From: a virus
Reading direction: 5' to 3' (one strand)
DNA length: 21,302 nucleotides
IMG/VR virus record: IMGVR_UViG_3300017963_002035
Location: 1 to 21,302 of that record
A program made the position numbers and the translations under genes. The notes beneath the pieces were generated by a model that saw only the letters and a program-made list of their open reading frames with translations, was not told the DNA's origin and did not search any database. Shown in pieces: positions 1-8,310 of this stretch (position 1 is the first letter of the stretch; every line of letters begins with the position of its first letter).

Positions 1-2
1 AT

Positions 3-1931
3 GGAGCTGGCGTGCTTACGGGTGATGGGGCTGGCCCCGTCACTGCTGCTTCGGGCACCATCGATTATGTGACGGGAGCGGTATACCTTACCCATGCCCA
101 TACGGCGACGGATGCGGCCACGGTAAGCTTTTGCTACTATCCTGGTCTTCCTGTTATGGGACTACGCCAGCGTGAGCTGAACCTTGTGAATGCTGAGGAC
201 CTCATAGCATTCGACACCAAGTATGCTTACGAGCTGGCTAGCGGAAGCTTTAGAGAGCTTGTAGCAGGTACCCAGTGGAAGGGCAGCGACTCTGATTTCT
301 TTTGGTCCACCAACTACTGGACAGACGCTAGTGGCAACAAACTCTTCTGGGTCACCAACTTTTCTAATCCGGCATCAGCGTCGGACCCCATCCGCTACTA
401 CAATGGTACGGCCTGGACGGACTTTGCCCCTCTTATCACGTCTAACGATACGCTATACCAGGCTCGTGTGCTGCTGCCCTTCCGCGGCCGTCTTTTGGCG
501 TTCAACACCTACGAGGGCACGACGGCGGGGGGCATCTCGGCCAGCACCAACCAGCCGCAGAGGATCAGGTGGTCGCAAATCGGTACGCCTATAGCGTCCG
601 ACTCGTTCCGCTCCGACGAGATAGGCAAGGGTGGATACCTAGACATCCCCACGGCCCAGCACATCGTGGCGGCAGGGTTTGTTAGAGACAACCTGGTTGT
701 CTTTTGTGAAAGGTCTACATGGCTGCTGCGCTACACTGGGCGCAAGTTCCAGCCTTTTGAGATAGAGAAGGTCAACACCGAGCTAGGCTCGGAGAGCACG
801 TTTAGTCTTGTTCCTTTCGACACCTCGGTTATAGGCATTGGTGATAAACGCATCGTCAACTGCGATAGCTTCAAATGCGATCCTATCGACATCAAGATTC
901 CAGACTTTGCGATAGAGATAGAGAACGAGAACAACGGCCCTAAGAGAGTGCATGGTTTTAGGGATATTGTCCCTAGGCTCGCCTACTGGGTGTATCCTTC
1001 TAGCGACGCGGACACAACTGGCCAGGGCACCTATCCTAACAAACGGCTGCTATACAACTACGAGGAAGATTGTTGGGGCATCTTTAACGACTCGATCACA
1101 TGCTTAGGCTACCGTTGGAAGACCTCAGATGTCACATGGAATGATGTCGCAGAAGATACCTGGGAGAGCTACAACAGCACGTGGATTGATCTCCAAGCAA
1201 ATCAGCCTGTTATCATCGGTGGCAATCAACAAGGGTACGTCCATGATCTAGACCAGAAGGGCGACGATGACGAAAGCCTGTTTATCACCGCTGTTACGGC
1301 TGATGGCTCCTCGACAACGACCCTGACCATACCCAACCACAATTTAGCCGCCGACGACATCATAGTCGTTTCCGACATACCAGCGGGCACGGGATACGCA
1401 ACAGCACTCAATGACCAAGTGTTCCGCGTGGACCCGACCACGGCCGACGTGGTAGAGTTGTACACCTACAACAGCGCCGACGACAATTGGATGACTCCTT
1501 TTGTGACGGCGGCGGCATCGTATGTAGGGTGTGGGCAGGTCAGGGTTAAAGACAACTTTCATATTACTACACGCAAGTTCGACAAACGCAAAGAAGGCCA
1601 GAAGATTCAGGTGGGCCATGTCGACACGCTGTTCGAGGACACCTCGACAGGAGACGTAACGTTAAGGGTGTTGGTAGACTATGTACCGACCGCCGTCAAC
1701 ACAGGCGCGGACACGTTCTTCAACGTCAACGTGCCAACGACGGGTTCAGCTCTAGATGTACAGGCATCGACGCAATACTGGATCAGGAGCTTTTGCCCTA
1801 CCCGAGGCAACTTTGTTCAGCTGGACTACACGCTAAGCAATGCGCAGATGAACAGCACCGACAGCAGCAGCAACGTGGTGATTAGCGCAATGGTTGTCTG
1901 GCAACGCAAAGCCGGAAGATTAACAATATAG
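3..1931 (+). CDS. large virion structural protein, 5' truncated by window edge
   Basis: The reading frame is open from the first full codon at position 3 and the protein sequence flows without a break through a GTG at 12. The true start therefore lies outside the window, and at least 640 residues are visible. The early part has the repetitive beta-type texture (IDYVTGAVYLTH, then PGLPVMGLRQREL) of a large phage structural protein, followed by a long Trp/Tyr-rich body with motifs such as SDFFWSTNYW, RGRLLAFNTYEGTT and ELGSESTFSLVPFD. From memory, such proteins are common in tailed-phage virion clusters. The body could be a beta-propeller or tail-nozzle type fold, but this is inference. No enzymatic motif is seen. 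It is the first gene of the + virion block and is followed after 9 nt by the next structural gene with a GAGGTG ribosome site. Virion role is likely; the exact tail or connector position is unknown. Confidence 0.75.
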   Translation, partial: GAGVLTGDGAGPVTAASGTIDYVTGAVYLTHAHTATDAATVSFCYYPGLPVMGLRQRELNLVNAEDLIAFDTKYAYELASGSFRELVAGTQWKGSDSDFFWSTNYWTDASGNKLFWVTNFSNPASASDPIRYYNGTAWTDFAPLITSNDTLYQARVLLPFRGRLLAFNTYEGTTAGGISASTNQPQRIRWSQIGTPIASDSFRSDEIGKGGYLDIPTAQHIVAAGFVRDNLVVFCERSTWLLRYTGRKFQPFEIEKVNTELGSESTFSLVPFDTSVIGIGDKRIVNCDSFKCDPIDIKIPDFAIEIENENNGPKRVHGFRDIVPRLAYWVYPSSDADTTGQGTYPNKRLLYNYEEDCWGIFNDSITCLGYRWKTSDVTWNDVAEDTWESYNSTWIDLQANQPVIIGGNQQGYVHDLDQKGDDDESLFITAVTADGSSTTTLTIPNHNLAADDIIVVSDIPAGTGYATALNDQVFRVDPTTADVVELYTYNSADDNWMTPFVTAAASYVGCGQVRVKDNFHITTRKFDKRKEGQKIQVGHVDTLFEDTSTGDVTLRVLVDYVPTAVNTGADTFFNVNVPTTGSALDVQASTQYWIRSFCPTRGNFVQLDYTLSNAQMNSTDSSSNVVISAMVVWQRKAGRLTI

Positions 1932-1940
1932 AGGTGCCTT

Positions 1941-2558
1941 ATGGCTTACAATTCCACGATACCCCAGGCCACGGACAAGCTTCTGACAAGCCAGCAGCAG
2001 ATGCTTGCCAACTTCGGCAGTCTACAGACGACCTTTAACGTTGACCACTACGGTTTTAACACGCCGACGGTAGCAGCGGACATTGGTAAGCACAAGACGA
2101 TCACCACGCCAGCAGAGAGCGCAGCGCCGTCAGCCGCGGCAAGTGAACCTGTTATGTTCGCCCTGGACCTAGGAACGCTAGGCGTTGTGCAGCTCAGCAG
2201 GTCGGAAGATACGGCAGGCAGCCCGACAACGTCTAAAGCGGCAGGGTTAACAGCTTTACACGGTGAAATAGCAACCGCTGCAACGACGGATATTCTAGAT
2301 TGTACGTCACTAAACCAATGTATCCTAGAATGCTATGCTTACGGTGATAGTGGTAACTATGCCCGTGGCAGCATTTTGTGGGATCCCTCGGGCAGTGGTG
2401 CTTTCAAGGGTCAGTCGGGGACATTTTTCGGTGATCGTAATCAATCGAGTGGTGCCTTTGCATGGCAAATTTCTAGCAAGACGATCCAACTGAATCATTC
2501 GTTGAGCACGGGGACCAATGTAGTATGGACCATTCACATTCGTAGGTACGACGTTTAA
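1941..2558 (+). CDS. putative small tail/virion protein
   Basis: This 205-aa protein starts at an ATG preceded by GAGGTG and ends in a TAATG overlap with the next gene. The motif GKHKTITTPAESAAPSA at about residues 49-65, followed by a short beta segment (FALDLGTLGVVQLSRSED), resembles small phage tail proteins in which a conserved G-K-H-x-x-T/V-x-x-P stretch precedes an apparent beta-sandwich. The C-terminal half (SGNYARGSILWDPSG ... WTIHIRRYDV) is rich in predicted strands. There are no membrane segments or catalytic signatures. Its place between a large structural protein and other virion genes supports a structural role, perhaps at the tail tip. The precise function is not recognised. Confidence 0.65.
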   Translation: MAYNSTIPQATDKLLTSQQQMLANFGSLQTTFNVDHYGFNTPTVAADIGKHKTITTPAESAAPSAAASEPVMFALDLGTLGVVQLSRSEDTAGSPTTSKAAGLTALHGEIATAATTDILDCTSLNQCILECYAYGDSGNYARGSILWDPSGSGAFKGQSGTFFGDRNQSSGAFAWQISSKTIQLNHSLSTGTNVVWTIHIRRYDV

Positions 2559-3094
2559 TGACTGCACCTGAAGGACAGGCCGACACGTTTCTGACGGTAT
2601 ACGATGAGATACCGGACGAGTGGACGGACGCTCAGGAGTTTCTGACAGAGCAACTTCGGGAGATCACCAACGGCGTAAACGATCGCGATGTGGGCATCTA
2701 CTTCGAAGATATCTATGCCAATGGGCAGAAGTGGCAGCCATCAAGCACGGCGTTAGCGTCGTCTTCGACTCCTGCCGAGCCGAGGACGGTGTTTCGTAAG
2801 GTCATTAACGTTGGACCTTTAAACGACTTCACGGCCACAAACCCGCAAAACGTAGCGCATGGCATTACAACAAGTGCAAATTTTTGTATAACTAGACTAT
2901 ATGGAGCTGCAAGCGACCCAGGAGCGAGCACGCTGACGAGTGGCATACCGCTCCCCTACGTGGATCAGGCAGGCACCAATAGCATTGGACTAACAATGGA
3001 TGCGACCAACATCATCCTTACCATGGGCACCGCTGCAGACATGTCGGCCTATACGTGTGCGTGGGTGGTCGTCGAATGGATAAACGAGGCATAG
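2558..3094 (+). CDS. putative structural protein, FRKV...VAHGI type
   Basis: The 178-aa product begins at an ATG overlapping the preceding stop codon (TAATG), so it is probably translationally coupled. A helical N-terminus (residues 1-50, TEQLREITNGVNDRDVGIYF) is followed by a beta-rich C-terminal domain. That domain contains FRKVINVGPLNDF, NVAHGITTS, TNSIGLTMDATNIILTMG and a final aromatic strand CAWVVVEWINEA. This FRKV / VAHGI / TNI / VV-EW pattern recurs in small proteins of tailed-phage structural clusters as I know them. I read it as a minor tail or adhesin-tip protein. No enzyme motif is visible. It is followed immediately by the 3096 gene. Confidence 0.65.
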   Translation: MTAPEGQADTFLTVYDEIPDEWTDAQEFLTEQLREITNGVNDRDVGIYFEDIYANGQKWQPSSTALASSSTPAEPRTVFRKVINVGPLNDFTATNPQNVAHGITTSANFCITRLYGAASDPGASTLTSGIPLPYVDQAGTNSIGLTMDATNIILTMGTAADMSAYTCAWVVVEWINEA

Positions 3095-3095
3095 C

Positions 3096-3680
3096 ATGGA
3101 CCCATTGACAATAGCATCGATCGCAGCCCCGTTCCTCTTGCAGGCTTTGAGCCCTGGAAAGAAAGAGGAGGTGCAGCGTTACAGCCCATTGCGCGGCAAT
3201 CAGGAACAGCTTTTCAAGCAGCTACAACAGGCATTGCAGGGTCAAGGTGCTGGCGGCGCGTTCGGTGAATCAGCGGACTACTACCGCCGCCTGCTAAGCG
3301 GCGATGAAGCCGGAGCGTTCGAGGCTCCTCTTCGAAGAGAGTTTCAGGAGGACATCCTGCCAGGCATCGCGGAGCAGTTCGCTGGCATGGGTTCTGGCGC
3401 TCTGTCCTCCTCTGGATTTCAGCAGGCTAGCACACGGGCTGGTACGGACCTGGCCGAGCGTCTAGGCTCATTACGGGCCGGTTTGAGGATGCAAGGAGCG
3501 CAAGGGCTAGCGGGGCTTGCGCAGCAAGGATTGTCACCAGTGGATGAGATGGTATTCCGCCCTCGCACACCTGGGCTAGGCGAGCAGTTCGCTACATCAA
3601 TCGCAGGTGGCGTTGGCCAGGGTTTAGGACAGATTGGTGCATCATACTTGGGTAACAAGCTGCCCTTTTTGAATAAGTAG
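3096..3680 (+). CDS. putative internal virion / DNA-ejection-type protein
   Basis: This 194-aa protein starts with a short hydrophobic amphipathic segment (MDPLTIASIAAPFLLQAL), followed by a basic patch and Gln/Ala/Gly-rich helices. The central part (FQEDILPGIAEQFAGMGSGALSSSGFQ, then AGTDLAERLGSLRAG; positions about 90-130) follows a pattern often seen in phage proteins encoded between tail and fibre genes, where a conserved I-P-x-I-x-x-x-F-A-G-x-G-x-x-x-S-S motif precedes a long helix. The C-terminus is glycine-rich (SIAGGVGQGLGQIGASYLG) and could insert in a membrane. Its position ahead of two further helical proteins fits an ejection-protein set that leaves the capsid with the DNA. That role is inference. 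Confidence 0.6.
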   Translation: MDPLTIASIAAPFLLQALSPGKKEEVQRYSPLRGNQEQLFKQLQQALQGQGAGGAFGESADYYRRLLSGDEAGAFEAPLRREFQEDILPGIAEQFAGMGSGALSSSGFQQASTRAGTDLAERLGSLRAGLRMQGAQGLAGLAQQGLSPVDEMVFRPRTPGLGEQFATSIAGGVGQGLGQIGASYLGNKLPFLNK

Positions 3681-3688
3681 GAGATCCG

Positions 3689-5143
3689 ATGGCACTACAC
3701 ATCATCGAAAGAGATACACCGTTTGGACAGGTAGCACAGAACTTCGGCAGGGGTCTGGGTGAAACGTTCAGCTCTGAGGTGGGCAAACAGCGCAAGGCCG
3801 CTGCTTTCCGTGGTTTGACCGAAGGCGAGGAACCGCTAACTCTCAGCCAGATGTATTCGCAGCTCCTCAATACGGGCGCGTTTGAGCTGGACGAGATTCA
3901 GAAGCTTGAGCCCTTTATGGTCAACCTAGCACAGCAGCAGGCGAGACGAGGAAACACAGAGCCGCCAGCCGGTGGCGTCAACGTGCCACAGGGGCAACCT
4001 CTCACGTCGGTACAAGCGCCAAAAGGCGATACGCCGCAAGACTTCGCACCACCGGCAGAAAAGTACCCTGTCTCGTTGGTTGACCCGAAATATCAAGACT
4101 CACTGACGAAAGAACCCATAATCGTCAATACCGAGACGATTCGCCAACGGATGAATGAGCTCGAAAGACAGCAGCCTGGGCGCTTCATCAGAGACAGCGA
4201 CCTAGAGGCAGCCGCGCGTGAAAGCCTGGAAGCGGAGCGGACCAAGCTAAGTGACGACAGAGCTATCGCCACCACGCAGCAAAACCGCACGGACGTGCTG
4301 CGCAGTAAGTTCGACGACAGTGTGCAGAAAAAGATTCAGGCTAGTGGTTTTGGAGAAGCGTGGGCTAAGTTGCCGCAGGTAGCACAGGACAGGCTGTTTT
4401 CTGATGCTGTCCAGGCTGTGCGTGCGGGGGCATCGCTGGATGATGCGGCCAACGCAGCAGCGAAAAAGGCGCTGGAGGTGACAAAGATCCTTGGCCAGTT
4501 CTACAACCGTGGGGGTTTGGGTCTTCTTGGAGTTCCTAGCGAGCAATTCCGTCGAGATATGGCATCATATCGTAAATCGTTTGCCGATCTAGACATGCTA
4601 GACGAGTATGCGTCTGAGCTGCAAGCAAAAGGATTTGGCGAACACCTGTCGTCGGCGATGGCTTATCCTGTCTCAGAAGGCGTTATGAAGGAAATCGGAC
4701 GCCTACAACCAGAGGCTAAAAAAGAAGCCTCCATATGGAAAAAGCTTGTTCTGAGTCCGTTTAGCCCTGTTGGTTTCTTCACCAAGCCAGCCGAAATAGC
4801 CATCAATGAGTGGCGCAAAGATCAACCTAGGGCGCTAGAGAGAAGCCAGCAGTTTGCCGAACGTCTAGCGAAAATCATCACTCCCGAAGATAGCATAGAT
4901 GCAATTGCGTTAGCTGCCGACGATGCTGGGCTTGATAGTGGTGTTATTTACGACTATTTCCGCCAATTGACGGCACAGGGGCAGTATCAGCCCTCGCCTC
5001 GACAGGAAAGAGAGATTTCGCAAGCTCGGCCTGTCAAGCCGTCGTTGCAAGATATGGTTACGGCCTTAACCCAAGGTGCTGGCGAGCAGGGTAAATTTGG
5101 GTTTATTGACTCAATACGACGCAGGTGGTTTGGTAAATCATGA
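3689..5143 (+). CDS. putative internal virion (ejection) protein, largely helical
   Basis: A 484-aa protein with a good ribosome site (TAGGAG, ATG at 3689). The N-terminus MALHIIERDTPFGQVAQNFG is followed by a proline/glutamine-rich linker at about residues 85-130. Long charged helices follow (RFIRDSDLEAAARESLEAER at about 160-180; an alanine-rich helix near 245-265). There is no signal peptide, transmembrane helix or enzyme motif. It overlaps the next gene by ATGA and lies within a run of three proteins of similar helical, Ala/Gln-rich character. By position and texture it is likely an internal virion protein of an ejection apparatus; a tape-measure-like role is less likely at this length. 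Family not recognised. Confidence 0.6.
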   Translation: MALHIIERDTPFGQVAQNFGRGLGETFSSEVGKQRKAAAFRGLTEGEEPLTLSQMYSQLLNTGAFELDEIQKLEPFMVNLAQQQARRGNTEPPAGGVNVPQGQPLTSVQAPKGDTPQDFAPPAEKYPVSLVDPKYQDSLTKEPIIVNTETIRQRMNELERQQPGRFIRDSDLEAAARESLEAERTKLSDDRAIATTQQNRTDVLRSKFDDSVQKKIQASGFGEAWAKLPQVAQDRLFSDAVQAVRAGASLDDAANAAAKKALEVTKILGQFYNRGGLGLLGVPSEQFRRDMASYRKSFADLDMLDEYASELQAKGFGEHLSSAMAYPVSEGVMKEIGRLQPEAKKEASIWKKLVLSPFSPVGFFTKPAEIAINEWRKDQPRALERSQQFAERLAKIITPEDSIDAIALAADDAGLDSGVIYDYFRQLTAQGQYQPSPRQEREISQARPVKPSLQDMVTALTQGAGEQGKFGFIDSIRRRWFGKS

Positions 5144-5886
5144 GTGCAGCACTACTATCCAAGATCGCACCGTTGCTCAACAAGGCCATTCCGATCGGCA
5201 TGGCTGCGAATCAAATCAGCAAGGTGGATCCACGACTAAAACGCTTTTTAGCTGGCGCTGTAGCGTCTGGGTACGGCCTAGAGCAGGCCATGGAGCAGCT
5301 CAGGGGACTAACTTCCGACCCAGGACAGCGGAGCCAACAGGCTAGAGAGAGGCAAGCAGCCGCACAGGGAACAGCATTGCCATCCGAAAAGGCTAGAGTA
5401 AGAGAGCGTGAAGACGAAGCTAAAGGCGCAAGTGTACTGCGTGGTGGTGTCCAGTTAGCAGCCGGCGCGGCGCTGGCCGGAGCCGGGCCGATGGGCGCTA
5501 TTGGATCACTGTTGGGTATAGGTGGTGGTGGTGATGGATCAGAAACCATGTCACAGGCTCCAGCGGCAGACGGTCGCAACTACTTCCAGCGGGCTATGGA
5601 GGGCGTCAGCTTCTTTGACCTTGATGATGGTCTTAAGGCCAAGGTGGGCAGCCTCAAGCAGCGTCTAGACAGCATGGAACAGCAGGGTGTCCCCTACGAG
5701 GACCGCAGCGTGCAGAACGTGGTCAAGGCTATGCGCCAGCTCGTAGGACAGCAAGGGATGGTAGAGCAGGAGTCAGCACGCTTTGAGATGGGACAGCCCC
5801 AGCAGATGGGTGGGCAACAAGGCGGTAACGCCGATGAGCAGGCTATCGCCATCCTCCAACAGATAGCCCAGAGGTTCGGACTATAG
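5140..5886 (+). CDS. putative ejection-type protein with glycine-rich hydrophobic segment
   Basis: This 248-aa product is coupled to the preceding gene by an ATGA overlap. It opens with short hydrophobic helices (ALLSKIAPLLNKAIPIGMAA) and has a strongly charged middle (residues about 60-100). A hydrophobic Gly/Ala stretch at about 104-128 (LAAGAALAGAGPMGAIGSLL) could insert in a membrane. The C-terminus is very rich in Gln, Met and Gly and ends in a helix (EQAIAILQQIAQRFGL). Such a composition fits a protein that is ejected with DNA and interacts with the host envelope. This is inference from context. No known domain is recognised. Confidence 0.6.
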   Translation: MSAALLSKIAPLLNKAIPIGMAANQISKVDPRLKRFLAGAVASGYGLEQAMEQLRGLTSDPGQRSQQARERQAAAQGTALPSEKARVREREDEAKGASVLRGGVQLAAGAALAGAGPMGAIGSLLGIGGGGDGSETMSQAPAADGRNYFQRAMEGVSFFDLDDGLKAKVGSLKQRLDSMEQQGVPYEDRSVQNVVKAMRQLVGQQGMVEQESARFEMGQPQQMGGQQGGNADEQAIAILQQIAQRFGL

Positions 5887-6527
5887 TGGCGCTTAACGAG
5901 CTCAAACAGTCGATCAGTCAGCTAGCGTCGTACATGGCGGCGAACTACGCTAACCTGTCGTCAGCCGTTAAGACCAAGGCAGCCGAGGTGCTCAACGCTC
6001 TCATGAACAGGGCGGCTCAGGAAGAGGGCGACGTTCCATCGGACCAGCCTGTACCTGACACAGCAAAGCTGCTATGGGAGCTCGCTGGGCGTGGCCCCTC
6101 GGCGTTTGTCAAGTACATGAGACAGTTTCCCGATCCGGCCCTGGAGCCGTACTTAAAAGGGCAACCGCTTGTTAGCCTCATCGAGCGCCTAGAACAGGAG
6201 ATGCCCAAGGGCGAGCCACAGGAAGCGGGCGGCATACCAAAGGCGTGGCTACAGTCTTCTAACGTCTACGGCTTCAAGTATGACCCCAAAAGCCAACGGA
6301 TGTTTGTACGGTTTCATGGCGAGGACAGAGACGCAGGCCCTGTTTACCAATACGATTCGGTTCCGCCCGAGGTTGCCGAGATCATCAGGATGGGAGCGGT
6401 ACCAGCAAAGACAGATGGTAGCAACAAATACGGGTCGTGGTGGAAGAATAAGCAGCCATCGCTAGGCGCGGCCGTCAACGCACTGCTTGCCAAGGGCCCG
6501 TTTCCCTATAAAAAGTTAGGTGGATAA
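5886..6527 (+). CDS. KTSC-domain protein of the virion cluster
   Basis: The start is a GTG that overlaps the previous stop (TAGTG). The 213-aa protein has a helical N-terminal half (residues 1-110) and a C-terminal KTSC-like domain at about residues 123-202: SSNVYGFKYDPKSQRMFVRF, then VYQYDSVPPEVAEIIRMG, and a closing YGSWWKNK. KTSC domains (Pfam family named after the Lys-Thr-Ser-Cys signature) are about 60 residues with a Y-x-Y-x-x-V-P core. Here the classical terminal residues are altered. Such domains occur in phage and bacterial proteins and are proposed to bind nucleic acid or protein. It ends the ejection-type run and is followed by a promoter for the next gene. Whether the protein is packaged in the virion cannot be seen. 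Confidence 0.6.
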   Translation: MALNELKQSISQLASYMAANYANLSSAVKTKAAEVLNALMNRAAQEEGDVPSDQPVPDTAKLLWELAGRGPSAFVKYMRQFPDPALEPYLKGQPLVSLIERLEQEMPKGEPQEAGGIPKAWLQSSNVYGFKYDPKSQRMFVRFHGEDRDAGPVYQYDSVPPEVAEIIRMGAVPAKTDGSNKYGSWWKNKQPSLGAAVNALLAKGPFPYKKLGG

Positions 6528-6530
6528 CCC

Positions 6531-6558
6531 TTGCGGCAAAGGCCGAAAGCATTACAAT
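6531..6558 (+). promoter_or_regulatory. sigma70-like promoter for the 6584 gene
   Basis: TTGCGG at 6531-6536 and TACAAT at 6553-6558 are separated by 16 nt, in the only sizeable intergenic gap (56 nt) of this part of the virion block. The -10 matches TATAAT at 5 of 6 positions. Transcription would begin about 15-20 nt ahead of the AGGAGG ribosome site at 6571-6576. It pairs with the terminator at 7338-7364 to bracket one gene. Confidence 0.55.
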
Positions 6559-6583
6559 CAAAGATTGAATAGGAGGAAAAGTT

Positions 6584-7333
6584 ATGGCTAACAGAACAAG
6601 CGCAGACCCCAACCGAACGGCAGGTCTAGGCGTCAATCTCAATCCCCCACAGGTCGAGGCCGAGCGCGCGCCTACGACACAAGATCAGCGTGACATCGGC
6701 ACACTCTGGATTGATAAGACGAATAACGCGTCTTATCAGCTCACCAGCGTAGTTGCTGGGTCGGCCAACTGGCAGCTCCTTGGCTCTGATTCAGGTGCGG
6801 TAGCGACGATCAACTCGCTGTCGCCCACATCGGGCAACATCGTCGTTGCTGGTACAACCGATGAGATCGACGTGGCTAGCGTTGGTAGCACCGTCACACT
6901 ATCGCTGGCTGAAGTGTTGCCCACTCAAGCTGAGGTTACGTTGACAGCTACTCAGGTCAAAGCCCTTGCTACAACGCCAATCACGCTTGTAGCAGCTCCT
7001 GGCGCTGGCAAGGTTGCTCAGTTCTTGGGTGCCACGCTTAAACTGGTTTATGGTGGTAGCAACGCCTTTACCGAGGTGGGAGACAACCTAGGCATCAAGT
7101 ACACCGACGCATCGGGCGTACAGGTTTGCACCACCATTGAGTGCACGAACTTCATTGATGCTACGGCAAGCACCTACACCAACGCAGTACCTTCAGCCGA
7201 TGCCATTGTTGCAGCGACAGGCGCAGAAAACCAAGCGCTCGTTCTGGACAACCTGGGCAGCAACTTTGCGGGCAACGCCGCTGATGACAACACGCTGGTA
7301 GTCAGCGTTCTATACCGCGTAGTCGAAATCTAA
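6584..7333 (+). CDS. putative abundant tail-fibre/decoration-type structural protein
   Basis: The 249-aa protein has the strongest ribosome site of the block (AGGAGG, 7 nt before ATG), its own promoter and its own terminator, all of which suggest high expression. Residues about 38-62 (GTLWIDKTNNASYQLTSV) are a motif often found in phage fibres and base proteins, where a G-T-x-W-x-D-x-x-x-x-x-x-Y strand precedes a W-x-x-L. A low-complexity Ser/Thr/Val region follows (GSTVTLS). The C-terminal domain, from about residue 122, contains TPITLVAAPGAGKVAQFLGA and YTDASGVQVCTTIE. It looks like a beta-domain shared among phage structural proteins. No enzyme motif is visible. Fibre, decoration or major tail component are all possible. 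Confidence 0.6.
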   Translation: MANRTSADPNRTAGLGVNLNPPQVEAERAPTTQDQRDIGTLWIDKTNNASYQLTSVVAGSANWQLLGSDSGAVATINSLSPTSGNIVVAGTTDEIDVASVGSTVTLSLAEVLPTQAEVTLTATQVKALATTPITLVAAPGAGKVAQFLGATLKLVYGGSNAFTEVGDNLGIKYTDASGVQVCTTIECTNFIDATASTYTNAVPSADAIVAATGAENQALVLDNLGSNFAGNAADDNTLVVSVLYRVVEI

Positions 7334-7337
7334 TCAT

Positions 7338-7364
7338 GGAGGGGCATTGCCCCTCCTTTTTCTT
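7338..7364 (+). terminator. rho-independent terminator after the 6584 gene
   Basis: The arms at 7338-7346 and 7348-7356 are perfectly complementary over 9 bp; in practice a 7-bp GGAGGGG/CCCCTCC stem has a 5-nt loop. They are followed directly by TTTTTCTT (7357-7364). The stop codon of the 6584 gene lies 5 nt upstream. The next gene starts at 7376 with no visible promoter, so the terminator is probably leaky and sets a dose step between the two genes. Confidence 0.85.
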
Positions 7365-7375
7365 AGGGCAGAGAA

Positions 7376-7711
7376 ATGGCAGAGACAAATTTTCTACAGG
7401 CTATCGAGATGACGGTTTACGATACAGCGGGCCTTACGGGCACCTACGCTGCTATCAATGGCACCGGCACAGAGGAGGCCGTTAACGTCGTCAAGTTCTA
7501 CAACGCGTCTAACGTTGGTGTGACCTTGAGCTATGATGGCAGCACGGACCAGGATTTCATCCCTGCTGGTGGCACGTTTATTTTGGACCTAGAGACTAAC
7601 GCTAGCGGATTTGGCGGCAGCTCAGGCCATTGGATGATGCGCAAGGGCCAGGTGATCTACGCTAAAGGGTCGGCCGGCACCGGAAACCTGTATTTCGTCG
7701 GATACTACTAG
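7376..7711 (+). CDS. small virion protein, beta-rich
   Basis: A 111-aa protein rich in Gly, Thr and aromatic residues. The pattern GTYAAINGTGTEEAVNVVKF, then SYDGSTDQDFIPAGG and a C-terminal KGQVIYAKGSAGTGNLYFVG, is typical of small phage structural proteins built as a single beta-sandwich. In that pattern an S-Y-D-G-S/T-x-D motif precedes a G-T-G-N-x-Y-x-x-G-Y-Y terminus. It starts 12 nt after the terminator of the previous gene, using a weak AGGGCAGAG ribosome site. It is probably a decoration or tail-accessory protein; the exact role is unknown. Confidence 0.6.
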   Translation: MAETNFLQAIEMTVYDTAGLTGTYAAINGTGTEEAVNVVKFYNASNVGVTLSYDGSTDQDFIPAGGTFILDLETNASGFGGSSGHWMMRKGQVIYAKGSAGTGNLYFVGYY

Positions 7712-7721
7712 GAGTTAGCGC

Positions 7722-8276
7722 ATGTCGCAGTATTGGCTTTCCGTAGGGGGTGGGGGAACTCCCACAATCCCAACATCATTCGTCACTGATGTTGGCGGAC
7801 CTGCCGTGCCTGCGGCGAACGTTCTCGACCTTCTCGGCGCATCTTCGACAGATAACAACCCCAATGGTATTCAGACGGATGGAGCCACGGCGGCCACCGT
7901 TAAGGTAGAGCTTACCAACCGGCAGGTCGGAACGGTACAGACGACGGATGCCACACCTACGGCTGTTATCACGTTTGACTGTGCGACCGCTGGAGCAACT
8001 AACGGTGTTTACACGTTTAGCATTCTAGCGTGCGCATTTGATTCGACCAATACGCAGGCCAACGGCTACCAGATTGTGGGAACTGTACGCACCGATGGAA
8101 GCACGACAGCTACGCTCGTTGGAACGCCTGACAAGATCGTCAACGAAGAGACGACATCGGCAGATTTTAACCTTGTTGTCTCTGGCAATAATGCCATTGT
8201 GCAGGCTACGGGCGTGGCGGCGACAACGATTAACTGGAACGCCCAGCTAGAGTATATTTATCAGGCAACGCCGTAG
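7722..8276 (+). CDS. putative tail-fibre accessory/adhesin protein
   Basis: The 184-aa protein starts after a TAGGAG ribosome site that overlaps the previous stop. The N-terminus (SVGGGGTPTIPTSFVTDVGG, then PAVPAANVLDLLGA) is a flexible fibre-like stretch. The PA(V)PAANVL motif recurs in the 8311 fibre. Residues about 65-180 form a beta-domain with TTDATPTAVITFDCATAG, a GYQIVGTVRTDGS strand, PDKIVNEET and FNLVVSGNNAIVQATGV. I know this arrangement as a domain found at the C-terminal end of various phage fibres. Context and composition fit a receptor-binding or fibre-tip component. Confidence 0.6.
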   Translation: MSQYWLSVGGGGTPTIPTSFVTDVGGPAVPAANVLDLLGASSTDNNPNGIQTDGATAATVKVELTNRQVGTVQTTDATPTAVITFDCATAGATNGVYTFSILACAFDSTNTQANGYQIVGTVRTDGSTTATLVGTPDKIVNEETTSADFNLVVSGNNAIVQATGVAATTINWNAQLEYIYQATP

Positions 8277-8310
8277 AGCTGCGTCATAAGTAGTTAACTG
8301 TGAGAGTGTA

